A DNA stretch of 64,000 nucleotides, from NCBI GenBank assembly GCA_030627905.1, contig DAOVRZ010000013.1, positions 1 to 64,000 on the forward strand. Reading direction: 5' to 3'. A model generated the notes under the pieces. The model was given only the letters and a program-made list of their open reading frames with translations, did no database searches and was not told the origin of the DNA. Of the stretch, positions 1-8,526 are shown piece after piece. The translations under genes and the position numbers were made by a program. Source of the stretch: JAGMES01 sp023128035 (GTDB lineage Bacteria > Bacillota > Halanaerobiia > DY22613). Every line of letters starts with the position of its first letter. Position 1 is the first letter of the stretch.

Positions 1-84
1 ATACTGGAATCATTCCGACGAGATACATTAACTGTTGAAGATATTATTAGTTTAAATAAGCGCATTCAAATAAGACATTTATAA
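1..84 (+). CDS. C-terminal end of an unidentified protein (partial)
   Basis: The first 27 codons of the window read openly in frame 1 and stop with TAA at 82-84. The tail is hydrophilic and ends in QIRHL. The start lies outside the window and nothing in the tail identifies a family. It could be a chance open stretch, because 27 codons is short, but no stop interrupts it. Confidence 0.35.
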   Translation: MLESFRRDTLTVEDIISLNKRIQIRHL

Positions 85-290
85 ATATAGTAATGATACC
101 ATGGAGGTGATGAAAGGTAAAAACTATGAAAAAATTTAAAATTTCTCAAGCAAAAAAAATGCTGTATTCTTTTTTCTAAAAAAATCTCAGAACTCAAATG
201 GTAAAATTTTACATTTAGATATGAATAAATTTTCTGTGTTATTGATTGGATAAATTTTTACTCGTTAGAGCTGACTTTAATATATTCTAC
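85..290. other. AT-rich intergenic stretch, no supported gene
   Basis: No convincing gene is visible. A ribosome-binding-like GGAGG (about 103-107) precedes tiny reading frames of 12 and 17 codons (ATG near 126), which are too short to support. The stretch ends at the promoter that drives the FMN riboswitch. Confidence 0.5.
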
Positions 291-319
291 TTGACAAACA
301 TCAATTTCTTTGTTATTCT
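291..319 (+). promoter_or_regulatory. Sigma-A-type promoter of the ribU leader
   Basis: TTGACA at 291-296 and TATTCT at 314-319 are separated by 17 bases. This would start transcription near 326, about 40 bases before the riboswitch aptamer. Confidence 0.6.
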
Positions 320-361
320 TTTATTAGTGTTTGAAGTTTAAATTGAAAAACTTAATAAATA

Positions 362-492
362 TGCCTTCAGGGTAGGGTGAGATTCCCAATCGGTGGTTAA
401 AGTCCACGAGCTTAATTACGCATATGTTTGCGTATGGCAGATCTGGTTAGATTCCAGAACCGACGGTTAAAGTCCGGATGAGAGAAGGAGAG
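362..492 (+). promoter_or_regulatory. FMN (RFN) riboswitch aptamer
   Basis: All conserved RFN blocks are visible: the AGGGTGAGATTCCC block near 373-388, CGGTGGTTAAAGTCCACGAG at 391-410, a second half with CAGATCTGGTTAGATTCC around 438-455, CCGACGGTTAAAGTCCGGAT near 460-479, and the closing GAGAGAAGGAG. P1 can form between CCTTC (364-368) and GAAGG (484-488). RFN elements bind flavin mononucleotide and switch off riboflavin synthesis or uptake genes. The downstream gene is ribU, so this riboswitch controls riboflavin import, by terminator choice (next entry). Confidence 0.95.
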
Positions 493-512
493 TGTTGATA
501 AGCATTTATATG

Positions 513-545
513 CCCTGAAGAGATTAGTTTCTTCAGGGTTTTTTA
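513..545 (+). terminator. Riboswitch expression-platform terminator
   Basis: CCCTGAAG (513-520) and CTTCAGGG (531-538) form an 8-bp stem around a 10-base loop, followed directly by a T-run. The same left arm can instead pair with CTTCAGGG at 365-372, part of the aptamer's 5' strand. Terminator and antiterminator are therefore mutually exclusive. Confidence 0.85.
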
Positions 546-570
546 TTTTATTATTAAGGAGTGGGATGTT

Positions 571-1143
571 ATGAAAATTAGTACAAAAAAAATGGTTAGG
601 ATGGCTATTCTTGCAGCGATGTCAATTTTTCTGGTTATGAATATTCATTTCCCAATTATTCCTGCAGCTCCGTACTTAGAATATGATCCAGCAGATATTC
701 CAATCTTAATTGGAACATTTATGTATGGACCTGTGACAGGAATATTAATTACCCTTGTGGTTTCTTTAATTCAAGCTATGACTGTTAGTGCAGCAAGTGG
801 TTGGGTTGGTGCTGTTATGCATGTCATTGCAACTGGTACATTTGTTTTAGTAGCAGGAACGATTTATCAAAGGAAACGTAATTTTTTGGGTGCGGTTATT
901 GCGCTAATATTTGGTTCGATATCAATGGCTTTAATTATGATTCCAGCAAATCTTTTCTTTACAGTTAGATTTTGGGGAACACCTTATGATGCAGTTAAAG
1001 GGATGATTCTCCCAATTCTTATTCCGTTTAATTTAGTTAAAGCTGGTATTAATTCGGTCGTTACCGTTACGGTTTATAAGGCTATTGCAAATACTTTAAG
1101 AAAATCATCTAAAAAGTCGGTTAGCGAAACTAAAATTGTATAA
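571..1143 (+). CDS. ribU: Riboflavin ECF transporter S component RibU
   Basis: This is a 190-residue integral membrane protein with about five to six hydrophobic segments, typical in length and topology for the substrate-binding S component of energy-coupling-factor importers. The N-terminal stretch with PAAPYLEYDPADIPILIG (residues about 31-48) is characteristic of RibU-type S components. It would bind riboflavin in the membrane and work with a shared EcfAAT module that is not encoded in this window. The ATG follows AAGGAG (556-561). The upstream FMN riboswitch supports the substrate assignment independently of the protein sequence. The gene is followed by its own terminator, so it is monocistronic. 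Confidence 0.9.
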   Translation: MKISTKKMVRMAILAAMSIFLVMNIHFPIIPAAPYLEYDPADIPILIGTFMYGPVTGILITLVVSLIQAMTVSAASGWVGAVMHVIATGTFVLVAGTIYQRKRNFLGAVIALIFGSISMALIMIPANLFFTVRFWGTPYDAVKGMILPILIPFNLVKAGINSVVTVTVYKAIANTLRKSSKKSVSETKIV

Positions 1144-1153
1144 TAGGTGTTTT

Positions 1154-1183
1154 AAAGGTCTGAATTTTTTTCAGACCTTTTTT
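1154..1183 (+). terminator. Rho-independent terminator after ribU
   Basis: AAAGGTCTGA (1154-1163) pairs perfectly with TCAGACCTTT (1171-1180), with a T-rich loop and trailing T residues. Confidence 0.85.
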
Positions 1184-1223
1184 AGTAAAAAACGTAATTG
1201 TTAAAGGAGTTATTTTAGGGGTG

Positions 1224-1229
1224 TATAAT
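1224..1229 (+). promoter_or_regulatory. Probable -10 box upstream of tldD
   Basis: A perfect TATAAT lies 36 bases before the tldD start codon. A TTAAAG 17 bases upstream (1201-1206) is a weak -35 candidate. Confidence 0.4.
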
Positions 1230-1265
1230 ATAGTTATATATAAAGTTTCTGAAAGGAGAATTTGA

Positions 1266-2708
1266 ATGAAAGAAAAGATGTTTAAAGTATTAGAAACCTT
1301 GAAAAAACATAATGTGGATTATGCTGATATTCGATTCAATGATATCATTAAAGAAAATTTGAGTACAGAAAATTGTAAAGTAAGTGATCTATCCATATCA
1401 CGTAGTCAAGGTTATGGAATTCGAGTGTACTTGGATGGTTCGATGGGTTTTGCTAGTTCTCAGGAGTTGTCTAAAATAGAAGAAACAGCCTTTAAAGCAT
1501 TGGAGATTGCTAAAGCTAGCCGGCTGGTTCAGAGAGAAAAAATTATGTTAGCTGAGAAAGAAGTTATTGTTGATCATTATGAAACACCAATTGAAATAGA
1601 TCCTTTTACTGTATCGAAAAAAGATAAATTAGAATTACTCTTTAATGCAGAAGCTGAAATGAGAAAACATGCTAACCTTTTTATGACTCAGGGGAGTATG
1701 GATTTTAGACGTGAAAAGAAAATTTTTGCTGATACTGAAGGTTCATATATTACTCAAAGTTTATATGAATCGGGTTGTGGAATTACAGCAATAGCGGTTA
1801 ATGAGAAAGATATGCAAAAGCGTACATATCCTAATTCTTTTAGGGGAAATCATGGAACAGCAGGTTATGAATATATATTAAAACAAAAATTAGTAGAAAA
1901 CGCTAGAAGAGTTGCTGAAGAAGCTGTTGCTATTCTTAATGCTGAAGAGTGTCCTTCAGGAGTTTATGACATTATAATTGACGGTTCTCAATTAGCATTA
2001 CAGATTCATGAAAGTATAGGACATCCGATTGAATTAGATCGTGTTTTTGGATCTGAGGCAGGTTATGCAGGAACGAGTTTTATTAATCCTGACATGATTG
2101 GATTCAAATATGGTTCTGAATGTGTAAATGTAGTAGCTGATGCTAATGTAGAAGGAGGCTTGGGAACTTTTGGTTATGATGATGATGGTGTGAAGGGTCA
2201 AAAAACAGAGATTATTACAAAGGGAGTTTTTAAGAATTTTATTAGTTCTCGAGATACTGGGTATAAACTAGGTCAACTGTCCAATGGCGCTAACCGAGCA
2301 GATGGATGGGGAAGGATGCCAATAGTACGGATGACAAATATTAATCTATTATCAGGTGATTTAGAATTGGATGAATTGATAGCAGGAATAGATTATGGTT
2401 TTTATTTTAATACTAACAAAAGTTGGAGTATAGACGATAAGCGTTTAAATTTCCAGTTTTCATGTGAGCTTGCTTTTGAAATTAAGGATGGTAAATTGAC
2501 AGGTAAGATCTTTAAAAATCCACTTTATACAGGGATTACTCCTGAGTTTTGGGGTTCATGTGATGGTATAGCTAATGAAAAATTCTGGAAAATGTATGGA
2601 ACACCTAATTGTGGTAAAGGTCAGCCAATGCAAGTAGCTCATGTAGGCCATGGCACTGCTCCAGCAAGGTTTAGAAAGATTAAGGTAGGTGTAGCTGATG
2701 TTAAGTAA
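1266..2708 (+). CDS. tldD: Metalloprotease TldD
   Basis: This is a 480-residue TldD-family zinc protease, the catalytic half of the TldD/TldE heterodimer. The family motif HExxxH is present as HESIGH at residues 248-253, and the glycine-rich C-terminal region common to TldD proteins follows. The complex degrades unfolded peptides and, in Enterobacteria, trims the leader from the modified peptide microcin B17 and cleaves the antitoxin CcdA. A clear ribosome binding site (GAAAGGAG) precedes the ATG. tldE overlaps its end by 11 bases, so the two subunits are co-translated. The window also holds several modified-peptide loci, but whether TldDE acts on them is only a possibility. Confidence 0.93.
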   Translation: MKEKMFKVLETLKKHNVDYADIRFNDIIKENLSTENCKVSDLSISRSQGYGIRVYLDGSMGFASSQELSKIEETAFKALEIAKASRLVQREKIMLAEKEVIVDHYETPIEIDPFTVSKKDKLELLFNAEAEMRKHANLFMTQGSMDFRREKKIFADTEGSYITQSLYESGCGITAIAVNEKDMQKRTYPNSFRGNHGTAGYEYILKQKLVENARRVAEEAVAILNAEECPSGVYDIIIDGSQLALQIHESIGHPIELDRVFGSEAGYAGTSFINPDMIGFKYGSECVNVVADANVEGGLGTFGYDDDGVKGQKTEIITKGVFKNFISSRDTGYKLGQLSNGANRADGWGRMPIVRMTNINLLSGDLELDELIAGIDYGFYFNTNKSWSIDDKRLNFQFSCELAFEIKDGKLTGKIFKNPLYTGITPEFWGSCDGIANEKFWKMYGTPNCGKGQPMQVAHVGHGTAPARFRKIKVGVADVK

Positions 2709-4041
2709 AAATCTGTCTTATGATATTATAGATTTTGTTATCAAAGAGGCTGAAGGTTATGATACACAAGTTATAGTTTTCTCTTCTGAAGAGGGTTTAA
2801 CTCGTTTTGCGAATTCTGAAATTCATCAGAATGTTTTTCAAGATGAAACGACGGTATCTATAACGATTTTTGATGGAAAAAAACAAAGTAAGATCAAAAC
2901 CTCTCTTTATAACGAAGATGGATTAAGGGAGACTGTGAAAGATGCACTTACTAATTTGGAGTTTCTTCTAGAAGGAGAGTTAGAACTACCTTTGATTTCT
3001 TCTCCTGAGTTGATTGAGAATGATGATTATAGCAACGATTTAGTTAATTTATTTGGTATAGAGGAAAGGGCTAAAGTTATCCAGAAGGGAATTAACATTT
3101 TGGAAACAGGTTATAAAGCCTATGGTGCTTTATCTTATAAAGAGAAGAATCTCGCGTATGGAAATTCTACAGGGATTAAACGTTATAATAGAATTAATAG
3201 TTTAGAATTTTCAACTTTAATTATCTCGGAAACTGGAGGTTCAGGCTATGCAGAATTTCTCTCCAATCGCATAGAAGATATTGATATTATTGGCGGTTTT
3301 AAAACTGCTTATGATAAAGCAAAGATGAACAAAGATCCTGAAGGTTTAGAACCAGGTGCTTATACTGTTATATTAGAACCTCTCGCAGTTGGGGACATTC
3401 TTACCTATTTTGCTTATATCGGTTTTAGTGGTAAGAGTATTCAAAACGGTAGTAGCTTCTTGATAGATAAAAAAGGTAATAAAATCTTTGATGAAAAGAT
3501 TACCATTATTGATGATTATACTGATGAGAATACTATTTCTTTGCCTTTTGATTTTGAAGGTACACAACGGCAAAAAGTGAAAATTATTGAAAATGGTGTA
3601 GCGAAAGATTTATTATATGATCAAGCCAGTGGAATTAAAGATGGAGTAGATTCTACCGGTCACTCTTTAAATGTGGTTGATTTAGGCGGATTACCTTGTA
3701 ATCTTGTTATGTCATCAGGGGATCAGAGTGTAGAAGAGATTATCCAGAATACAGAAAATGGTTTATTGATAACACGGTTCCACTATATGAATATTATTGA
3801 TCCTCGTAAAGGAATATTGACTGGTTTAACAAGAGATGGGGTCTTTAAAATAGAGAAGGGAAAAATTGTTGGTGCCATTAAAAACATGCGCTTTACAGAA
3901 AATATGATGGAAGCTTTTAATCGTGTAGAGGCTATTTCACAGGAACGTGCACGGACGCTTTTTGCAGATGGTAATTTCAATTATTACGTCCCTGCACTTA
4001 AAATTAATGGTTTCCATTTTACAGGTAAAACTGAAGCATAA
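2698..4041 (+). CDS. tldE: TldE/PmbA family protein, partner of TldD
   Basis: This is a 447-residue member of the TldE/PmbA branch, which lacks the metal-binding HExxxH and forms the non-catalytic half of the heterodimer. The fold-typical segments GGSGYAEFLSNRIEDID (around residues 180-196) and DGVDSTGHSLNVVDLGG (around 315-331) are recognisable. The start ATG lies inside the end of tldD, 11 bases before that reading frame closes, which fixes the stoichiometry by translational coupling. The gene ends shortly before a long palindrome that may terminate the pair. Confidence 0.92.
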   Translation: MLSKNLSYDIIDFVIKEAEGYDTQVIVFSSEEGLTRFANSEIHQNVFQDETTVSITIFDGKKQSKIKTSLYNEDGLRETVKDALTNLEFLLEGELELPLISSPELIENDDYSNDLVNLFGIEERAKVIQKGINILETGYKAYGALSYKEKNLAYGNSTGIKRYNRINSLEFSTLIISETGGSGYAEFLSNRIEDIDIIGGFKTAYDKAKMNKDPEGLEPGAYTVILEPLAVGDILTYFAYIGFSGKSIQNGSSFLIDKKGNKIFDEKITIIDDYTDENTISLPFDFEGTQRQKVKIIENGVAKDLLYDQASGIKDGVDSTGHSLNVVDLGGLPCNLVMSSGDQSVEEIIQNTENGLLITRFHYMNIIDPRKGILTGLTRDGVFKIEKGKIVGAIKNMRFTENMMEAFNRVEAISQERARTLFADGNFNYYVPALKINGFHFTGKTEA

Positions 4042-4087
4042 AAGCTTGAAGAATTAATAGAAATCTGATTTAGAGTGCGTAAAAGCA

Positions 4088-4129
4088 CCCCTTTTTGTAA
4101 ACATTAAAGATAATGTTTACAAAAAGGGG
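4088..4129. repeat. Perfect 18-bp inverted repeat after tldDE
   Basis: CCCCTTTTTGTAAACATT (4088-4105) is perfectly inverted at 4112-4129 around a 6-base loop. It probably acts as the tldDE terminator, although the following T-run is weak. The start codon of the next small reading frame (4113) lies in its right arm. Confidence 0.75.
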
Positions 4130-4334
4130 TAATTTTATTAGTCAACAATATACTTTAAGAGACCGCTCAGTTTCCCAATTAATTAGCGAAGAAATTAATA
4201 ATCTAAAGGAAAATTTTGATAATGAAAAGAGACGAATTGATGGTATGGATACAGTGAATAGAATTGCTACATTAAATTTATGTGAATATGAAGATGCACT
4301 GAATCGAGCTTTTCAAACACCAGAAAAAGTTTAG
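4113..4334 (+). CDS. Small hypothetical protein, 73 aa
   Basis: This reading frame encodes a hydrophilic, largely helical 73-residue protein rich in Glu, Asn and Arg. No signal peptide, membrane segment or known motif is visible. The annotated ATG lies inside the right arm of a perfect hairpin with no ribosome binding site of its own. AAAGGGG in that arm would suit a start a few codons later, but no standard start codon stands there. Codon use resembles the neighbouring genes. It is either a small gene whose translation is limited by the hairpin or a chance frame. Confidence 0.4.
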   Translation: MFTKRGNFISQQYTLRDRSVSQLISEEINNLKENFDNEKRRIDGMDTVNRIATLNLCEYEDALNRAFQTPEKV

Positions 4335-4391
4335 AATCATAACTTTCTCAGTTGAGTTAATTATGAATAAAAATGAATAAAATTGTTCACA

Positions 4392-4489
4392 GGGTTAAAT
4401 AAGATATAAAGATGGTTCTGAGTTAATTAATTTAAACCATTTTTATATCTTATTTAACCCTTCTTTTTTTTTAAAAAAAAAGAAGGGTT
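4392..4489. repeat. Two overlapping, competing long hairpins
   Basis: Arms at 4392-4417 and 4435-4460 form a 26-bp stem with one G-U-type mismatch. The end of its right arm (AACCCTTC plus a T-run, from 4457) can instead pair with the A-run plus GAAGGGTT ending at 4489. The two hairpins share one arm and exclude each other. The first is followed by a T-run and should terminate transcription. No gene lies in 4335-4559. Confidence 0.65.
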
Positions 4490-4559
4490 GAGAATCCTAA
4501 AAATAGAATATATATATAATCATTAAGGTTATTATAAAAAAGCAGGGAGGAGTAATTAA

Positions 4560-6134
4560 ATGTATGATTTAATGATCGAAAATGGGTACATTATTGATGG
4601 TACAGAGAATTCTGGCTATATAGCTGACATAGGTATTCTGAACAAAAGAATAGTAAGTATTGGCAATTTAAAATCAGAAAGTGCTGAAAAAAAAATTGAT
4701 GCAACTAACAAGGTAGTATCACCTGGTTTTATAGATATTCATAGTCATTCTGATTTTAATATTTTAAATGCCCCTTTTGAAAGCAATAAAATTTTTCAAG
4801 GAATTACTACTGAAGTAACGGGTCATTGTGGTTACTCACTTTTTCCCGTCACGAAGGAAAGTTTACCTCACTTTGAATTACTATTGAAATCAAATAATAT
4901 AAAATTGAATATTGATTGGCTTTCAGCAAAGGATTGTTTAAACAAAGTTGATTTACAGGGAATAGGTGTAAATTTCCTATCTCTTGTTGGACATGGTATT
5001 CTAAGAATGCTTGTAATGGGATTTCAAGCAAGAAAGGCATCTGAGGAAGAAGTAGAGAAAATGAAGAAATTGTTAGTAGAAGTAATGGAAGATGGAGCTT
5101 ATGGGTTAAGTACCGGATTGGGTTATCCTCCTGGATGTTTCGCAGATACATCTGAATTGATTGAATTAGCTAAAGTAGTAAAAAGATATGACGGTGTTTT
5201 TACGTGTCATTTGAGAGATCAGGGTGATCATCTTATTGAATCTGTAAAAGAGATAATAAAAGTTGCTGAAGAATCAGGTGTTGCTGTTGATATTTCACAT
5301 ATTAAATCTATGGGTAAGAAAAATTGGGGAAAAGTAAAAGAAGCATTGGAACTGGTTGAAGAAGCAAGAAAAAGAGGAGTTAATATAATTTGCGATTTCT
5401 ACCCTTATATTGGCACAAATGAACCCTTGATTTCACTTTTACCTAAATGGATGCATGAAGGTGGTAATGAAAAATTAATAGAAAGATTGAAAGATGAAAA
5501 GATTTTAAAGGATTTAGAGATAGAAATGAGAGAGAAAGATGCAGACTATTGGAGTAGCATTATTATTGCAGAAGTAAAGAGTGAAAAAAATAAAAGTTTA
5601 GAAGGTATGACGGTTGCAGAAGTTTCTGATTTATGGGATAAAAAACCAATACATACTGTATGTGAATTATTATTAGTAGAATATTGTTCAGTAAGTGTCA
5701 TTTGTAAAGTAACTTGTGAAGAAGATTTAAAATATGTTGCAAAAAAACCTTTTATAGCAATAGGTACTGATGGTTTTGCTCTGCCTGATAATATTTATGA
5801 TTATAAAGGGCATCCAAGGAATTTTGGAACTTTTCCACGCTTTTTGGGCAAATTGATTCGTGAAGAAGGTGTGGCTACATTAGAGGAAGGTATAAGGAGA
5901 ATTACATCTCTTCCAGCAATATTTCTAGGAATAAAGGAACGTGGATTACTGAAGGAAGGTATGTATGCAGATATTGTGATTTTTGATGATGAGAAGATTA
6001 GCGATAGAGGTACCTATGAAAATCCAGGTCAATATCCTGAAGGAATAGATTATGTGATTGTAAATGGAAATGTTCAAATTGAAAATGGTAACTATAATCG
6101 AAAATCTTGTGGCAAAGTATTGAGAAAAAAATAG
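4560..6134 (+). CDS. D-aminoacylase / N-acyl-D-amino-acid deacylase
   Basis: This 524-residue amidohydrolase-superfamily enzyme belongs to the D-aminoacylase group, which hydrolyses N-acyl-D-amino acids to free D-amino acids. The metal-binding HxH is H61-S-H63 in the segment GFIDIHSHSD. Further hallmarks are GHGILRMLVMG near 142-152, GLGYPPG around 186-192, the HLRDQGDH segment near 217-224, HIKSMGKKNWG near 245-255, and the metal-ligand Asp in GTDG at D404. The length matches the family. It is followed at 12 bases by a two-gene membrane pair, so the operon probably imports and cleaves an acylated D-amino acid or related amide. The ATG has a good GGGAGGAG site. The exact substrate cannot be read from sequence. 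Confidence 0.88.
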   Translation: MYDLMIENGYIIDGTENSGYIADIGILNKRIVSIGNLKSESAEKKIDATNKVVSPGFIDIHSHSDFNILNAPFESNKIFQGITTEVTGHCGYSLFPVTKESLPHFELLLKSNNIKLNIDWLSAKDCLNKVDLQGIGVNFLSLVGHGILRMLVMGFQARKASEEEVEKMKKLLVEVMEDGAYGLSTGLGYPPGCFADTSELIELAKVVKRYDGVFTCHLRDQGDHLIESVKEIIKVAEESGVAVDISHIKSMGKKNWGKVKEALELVEEARKRGVNIICDFYPYIGTNEPLISLLPKWMHEGGNEKLIERLKDEKILKDLEIEMREKDADYWSSIIIAEVKSEKNKSLEGMTVAEVSDLWDKKPIHTVCELLLVEYCSVSVICKVTCEEDLKYVAKKPFIAIGTDGFALPDNIYDYKGHPRNFGTFPRFLGKLIREEGVATLEEGIRRITSLPAIFLGIKERGLLKEGMYADIVIFDDEKISDRGTYENPGQYPEGIDYVIVNGNVQIENGNYNRKSCGKVLRKK

Positions 6135-6146
6135 GAGGATGAGTGA

Positions 6147-6851
6147 ATGAAGGATTATTTCAATCTAGCTAATAGTAGTCAATTATATGTTTGGGGTTTT
6201 TTTATATTATTTATTATTTTTATCCAGGCGATCTTATTTATACGTTTAGCTTGGAAGGAAGGAAAGCGAATTGGTCTTAATAGTAAGAAAATGTTAAGTG
6301 GATTAAGAGCAGGGATTATTTCTGCAATTGTACCTTCGATTGCGATTGTGCTGACTTTTATGGCAATGATTCCTGTATTGGGAATCCCTGTTCCATGGAT
6401 TAGATTATCCGTGATAGGTTCTGGGCCATATGAATTACTTGCAGCGGGCATTGGTGCCGAATCGATGGGAGTAAGTGGTCTAGGGGGAGACGGTTATACG
6501 GCTCAGGTTTTTGCTAATTCTGTTTGGATAATGACAATTGGTGCGATGTGGTCAAGTTTAATTGTATTTTTCTTTCTAAAAAAAATAAAGAAAGGTTATC
6601 AAAGGATTGAAAAGCGTGATGCTCAATGGATGAAAATCATTTCAAATGCAGCTTTTTTTGGTGTAATCTCAGTTTTTATAGCCGCACCTATTACCAAAGG
6701 AGGTTTGCCATTACTGACCTTAATTTCAGGGGCAATAATAATGAGTATTTGTGCATTGCTTGTGGTGAAATGTAAAATGACTAAATTAAAAGAATTTGCA
6801 CTTGCTATCAGCATGATAGGCGCAATGTTTTCTGCGATATTATTTTCATAA
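6147..6851 (+). CDS. DUF5058-like integral membrane protein
   Basis: This is a 234-residue hydrophobic protein with about six membrane segments. It resembles the uncharacterised DUF5058 family, recognised from memory by length, the glycine-rich segment GAESMGVSGLGGDGY (residues about 103-117), and pairing with a second small membrane protein. It starts 12 bases after the D-aminoacylase, preceded by AGGAGGATGAGTG. The context suggests one half of a transporter for the aminoacylase substrate or product; that role is inferred from synteny only. Confidence 0.7.
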   Translation: MKDYFNLANSSQLYVWGFFILFIIFIQAILFIRLAWKEGKRIGLNSKKMLSGLRAGIISAIVPSIAIVLTFMAMIPVLGIPVPWIRLSVIGSGPYELLAAGIGAESMGVSGLGGDGYTAQVFANSVWIMTIGAMWSSLIVFFFLKKIKKGYQRIEKRDAQWMKIISNAAFFGVISVFIAAPITKGGLPLLTLISGAIIMSICALLVVKCKMTKLKEFALAISMIGAMFSAILFS

Positions 6852-6875
6852 TATTTTAAGAAAGGTGGTATAAAA

Positions 6876-7541
6876 ATGATAACACCTGAAGAAAAATTTG
6901 AAAATTCAGTACATAAAATCGGAAGGATAACTATTTTAATAATAATCATATCTGTATTAATCGTTCCTGTTTTTATATGGATGTTTTATGGAATTTTTCC
7001 TCCACTAAATAGCTTGGTAAAAGGAATTATAACTATTTCATCTTTCATGATCCCTCTTTCAATAGCAGAAATACTTTCTTTTTATCCTATATTAGGTAGT
7101 AGTGGTATTTATATGGCTTATACAACTGGTAATATTGCAAATTTGAAAGTCCCCAGTAGTGCAATAGGCATGGAAGTTGTGAATGTAGAACCTGGAACAA
7201 AAGAGGGGAATATCATATCTATTATTGCTATGGCAGGTTCTGTTATAGTGTCAGAACTCTTGTTGCTAATAAGTATGATCATGATAGTTCCTATATCAGA
7301 AAAATTGACTAATTCAATATTTCAACCAGCTTTTGAACAAATTTTACCTGCTTTATTTGGAGCTTTAGGTGCTTATTACATTTTTAAAGAATGGAAATTA
7401 GCAGTTGTTCCTTTGGCAATTAGTATAGTATTTTATTTAATTGGTGACTTTCCAACAGCTATAACAGTACCTATTTGTGTGTTAAGTTCAATTTTAGGAG
7501 CAAAATATTTATACAAAAAGGGTCAAATTTCTGCAACTTAA
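6876..7541 (+). CDS. Membrane protein, partner of the DUF5058-like gene
   Basis: This is a 221-residue protein with about six predicted membrane helices and a short cytoplasmic N-terminus (residues 1-14). Conserved-looking loops are FYPILGSSGIYMAYTTGNIAN (near 70-90), with a small-residue pattern reminiscent of a permeation path, and VVNVEPGTKEGN around 102-113. It lies 24 bases after its neighbour with an AAAGGTGG ribosome binding site. Two small membrane proteins side by side suggest a heteromeric transporter, here with the D-aminoacylase. I do not recognise a named family. Confidence 0.65.
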   Translation: MITPEEKFENSVHKIGRITILIIIISVLIVPVFIWMFYGIFPPLNSLVKGIITISSFMIPLSIAEILSFYPILGSSGIYMAYTTGNIANLKVPSSAIGMEVVNVEPGTKEGNIISIIAMAGSVIVSELLLLISMIMIVPISEKLTNSIFQPAFEQILPALFGALGAYYIFKEWKLAVVPLAISIVFYLIGDFPTAITVPICVLSSILGAKYLYKKGQISAT

Positions 7542-7565
7542 AGATAAAAAACCTCTTAATAACTA

Positions 7566-7594
7566 TTGAATAATCATTGTGATGATGCTATAAT
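7566..7594 (+). promoter_or_regulatory. Promoter of the acetate-type transporter gene
   Basis: TTGAAT (7566-7571) and a perfect TATAAT (7589-7594) with 17-base spacing lie 42 bases before the start codon, indicating independent expression from the D-aminoacylase operon. Confidence 0.65.
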
Positions 7595-7636
7595 GATTAG
7601 TGTCTTTATGAATCATACAGTATTAGGAGGTAAAAA

Positions 7637-8233
7637 ATGAAAAACGCTGCAGCACAAATTGCCGAAGAAAGGGCAATAGTTATTAAGGATAACTTTGCGA
7701 ATCCGGCTCCTTTGGGCTTAATGGGATTTGGTATGACAACTGTTTTGTTGAATTTGCATAATGCTGGTTTTTTTAAGTTAGGTGGAATGATTTTAGCAAT
7801 GGGTATTTTTTATGGAGGAATTGCTCAAGTTATTGCAGGAATAATGGAATGGAAGAAAAATAACACTTTTGGAACGACTGCATTTACATCCTATGGTTTT
7901 TTTTGGATGTCCTTTGCTGGGTTATTAGTGTTTCCTAAAATGGGACTGACCCCTGTACCAGAAAATAGCGCAATGGTTGCATATCTTTTTATGTGGGGAC
8001 TTTTTACTCTATTTATGTTTATTGGAACTTTAAAGCAAAATAGAGCTATGCAATTTGTTTTTGGTTCATTGACGTTATTATTCTTTTTATTAGCATTGGG
8101 AGATGCAACTCATAGCACAATGATTAAGCAAATCGCTGGTTATGAGGGAATTATTTGTGGATTGTCTGCTATTTATACTGCACTTGCACAGGTATTGAAT
8201 GAAGTATATGGGAAAAATATACTTCCACTTTGA
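7637..8233 (+). CDS. satP: Acetate/succinate transporter, GPR1/FUN34/YaaH (SatP) family
   Basis: This is a 198-residue protein with six membrane helices. The family signature NPAPLGL is at residues 22-28 just before the first helix, and the length fits bacterial SatP/YaaH (about 190-200). Family members are hexameric channels or proton-coupled carriers for acetate and sometimes succinate. In a fermenter the likely role is uptake or release of acetate. The ATG follows TTAGGAGG. The gene is monocistronic, with its own promoter and a strong terminator. Confidence 0.9.
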   Translation: MKNAAAQIAEERAIVIKDNFANPAPLGLMGFGMTTVLLNLHNAGFFKLGGMILAMGIFYGGIAQVIAGIMEWKKNNTFGTTAFTSYGFFWMSFAGLLVFPKMGLTPVPENSAMVAYLFMWGLFTLFMFIGTLKQNRAMQFVFGSLTLLFFLLALGDATHSTMIKQIAGYEGIICGLSAIYTALAQVLNEVYGKNILPL

Positions 8234-8278
8234 TCAGTAAAAATAAATAATTTTTTCTTGTTCTTATAAATTAAGAAA

Positions 8279-8316
8279 GCAGTCAGGAAAGGTTTCTTCA
8301 CCCTGACTGCTTATTA
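8279..8316 (+). terminator. Terminator after satP
   Basis: GCAGTCAGG (8279-8287) pairs with CCTGACTGC (8302-8310), followed by a T-rich tail. Confidence 0.8.
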
Positions 8317-8526
8317 TTTGTTTTGCAATAATGTAGGATGTATATAATGGGAATAAGTTGGGCATTAAATACATTAGTGTTGTATAGTATTATGTGTTTG
8401 TGATAATCATATTTTTATAATGTTTTTTGTAATAATATTTTCATAATTGGTAACAATATTAGTACATATACTTATAAAAATATTAGGGTCGACTTATGAT
8501 TTATAGAAAAGAAAGGGGAAAAAAGT

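Noticed and set aside
126..178. 17-codon frame MKKFKISQAKKMLYSFF near the left edge
   Set aside because: It has a fair GGAGG upstream but is very short, low in complexity, and has no partner gene; there is not enough support to call a gene.
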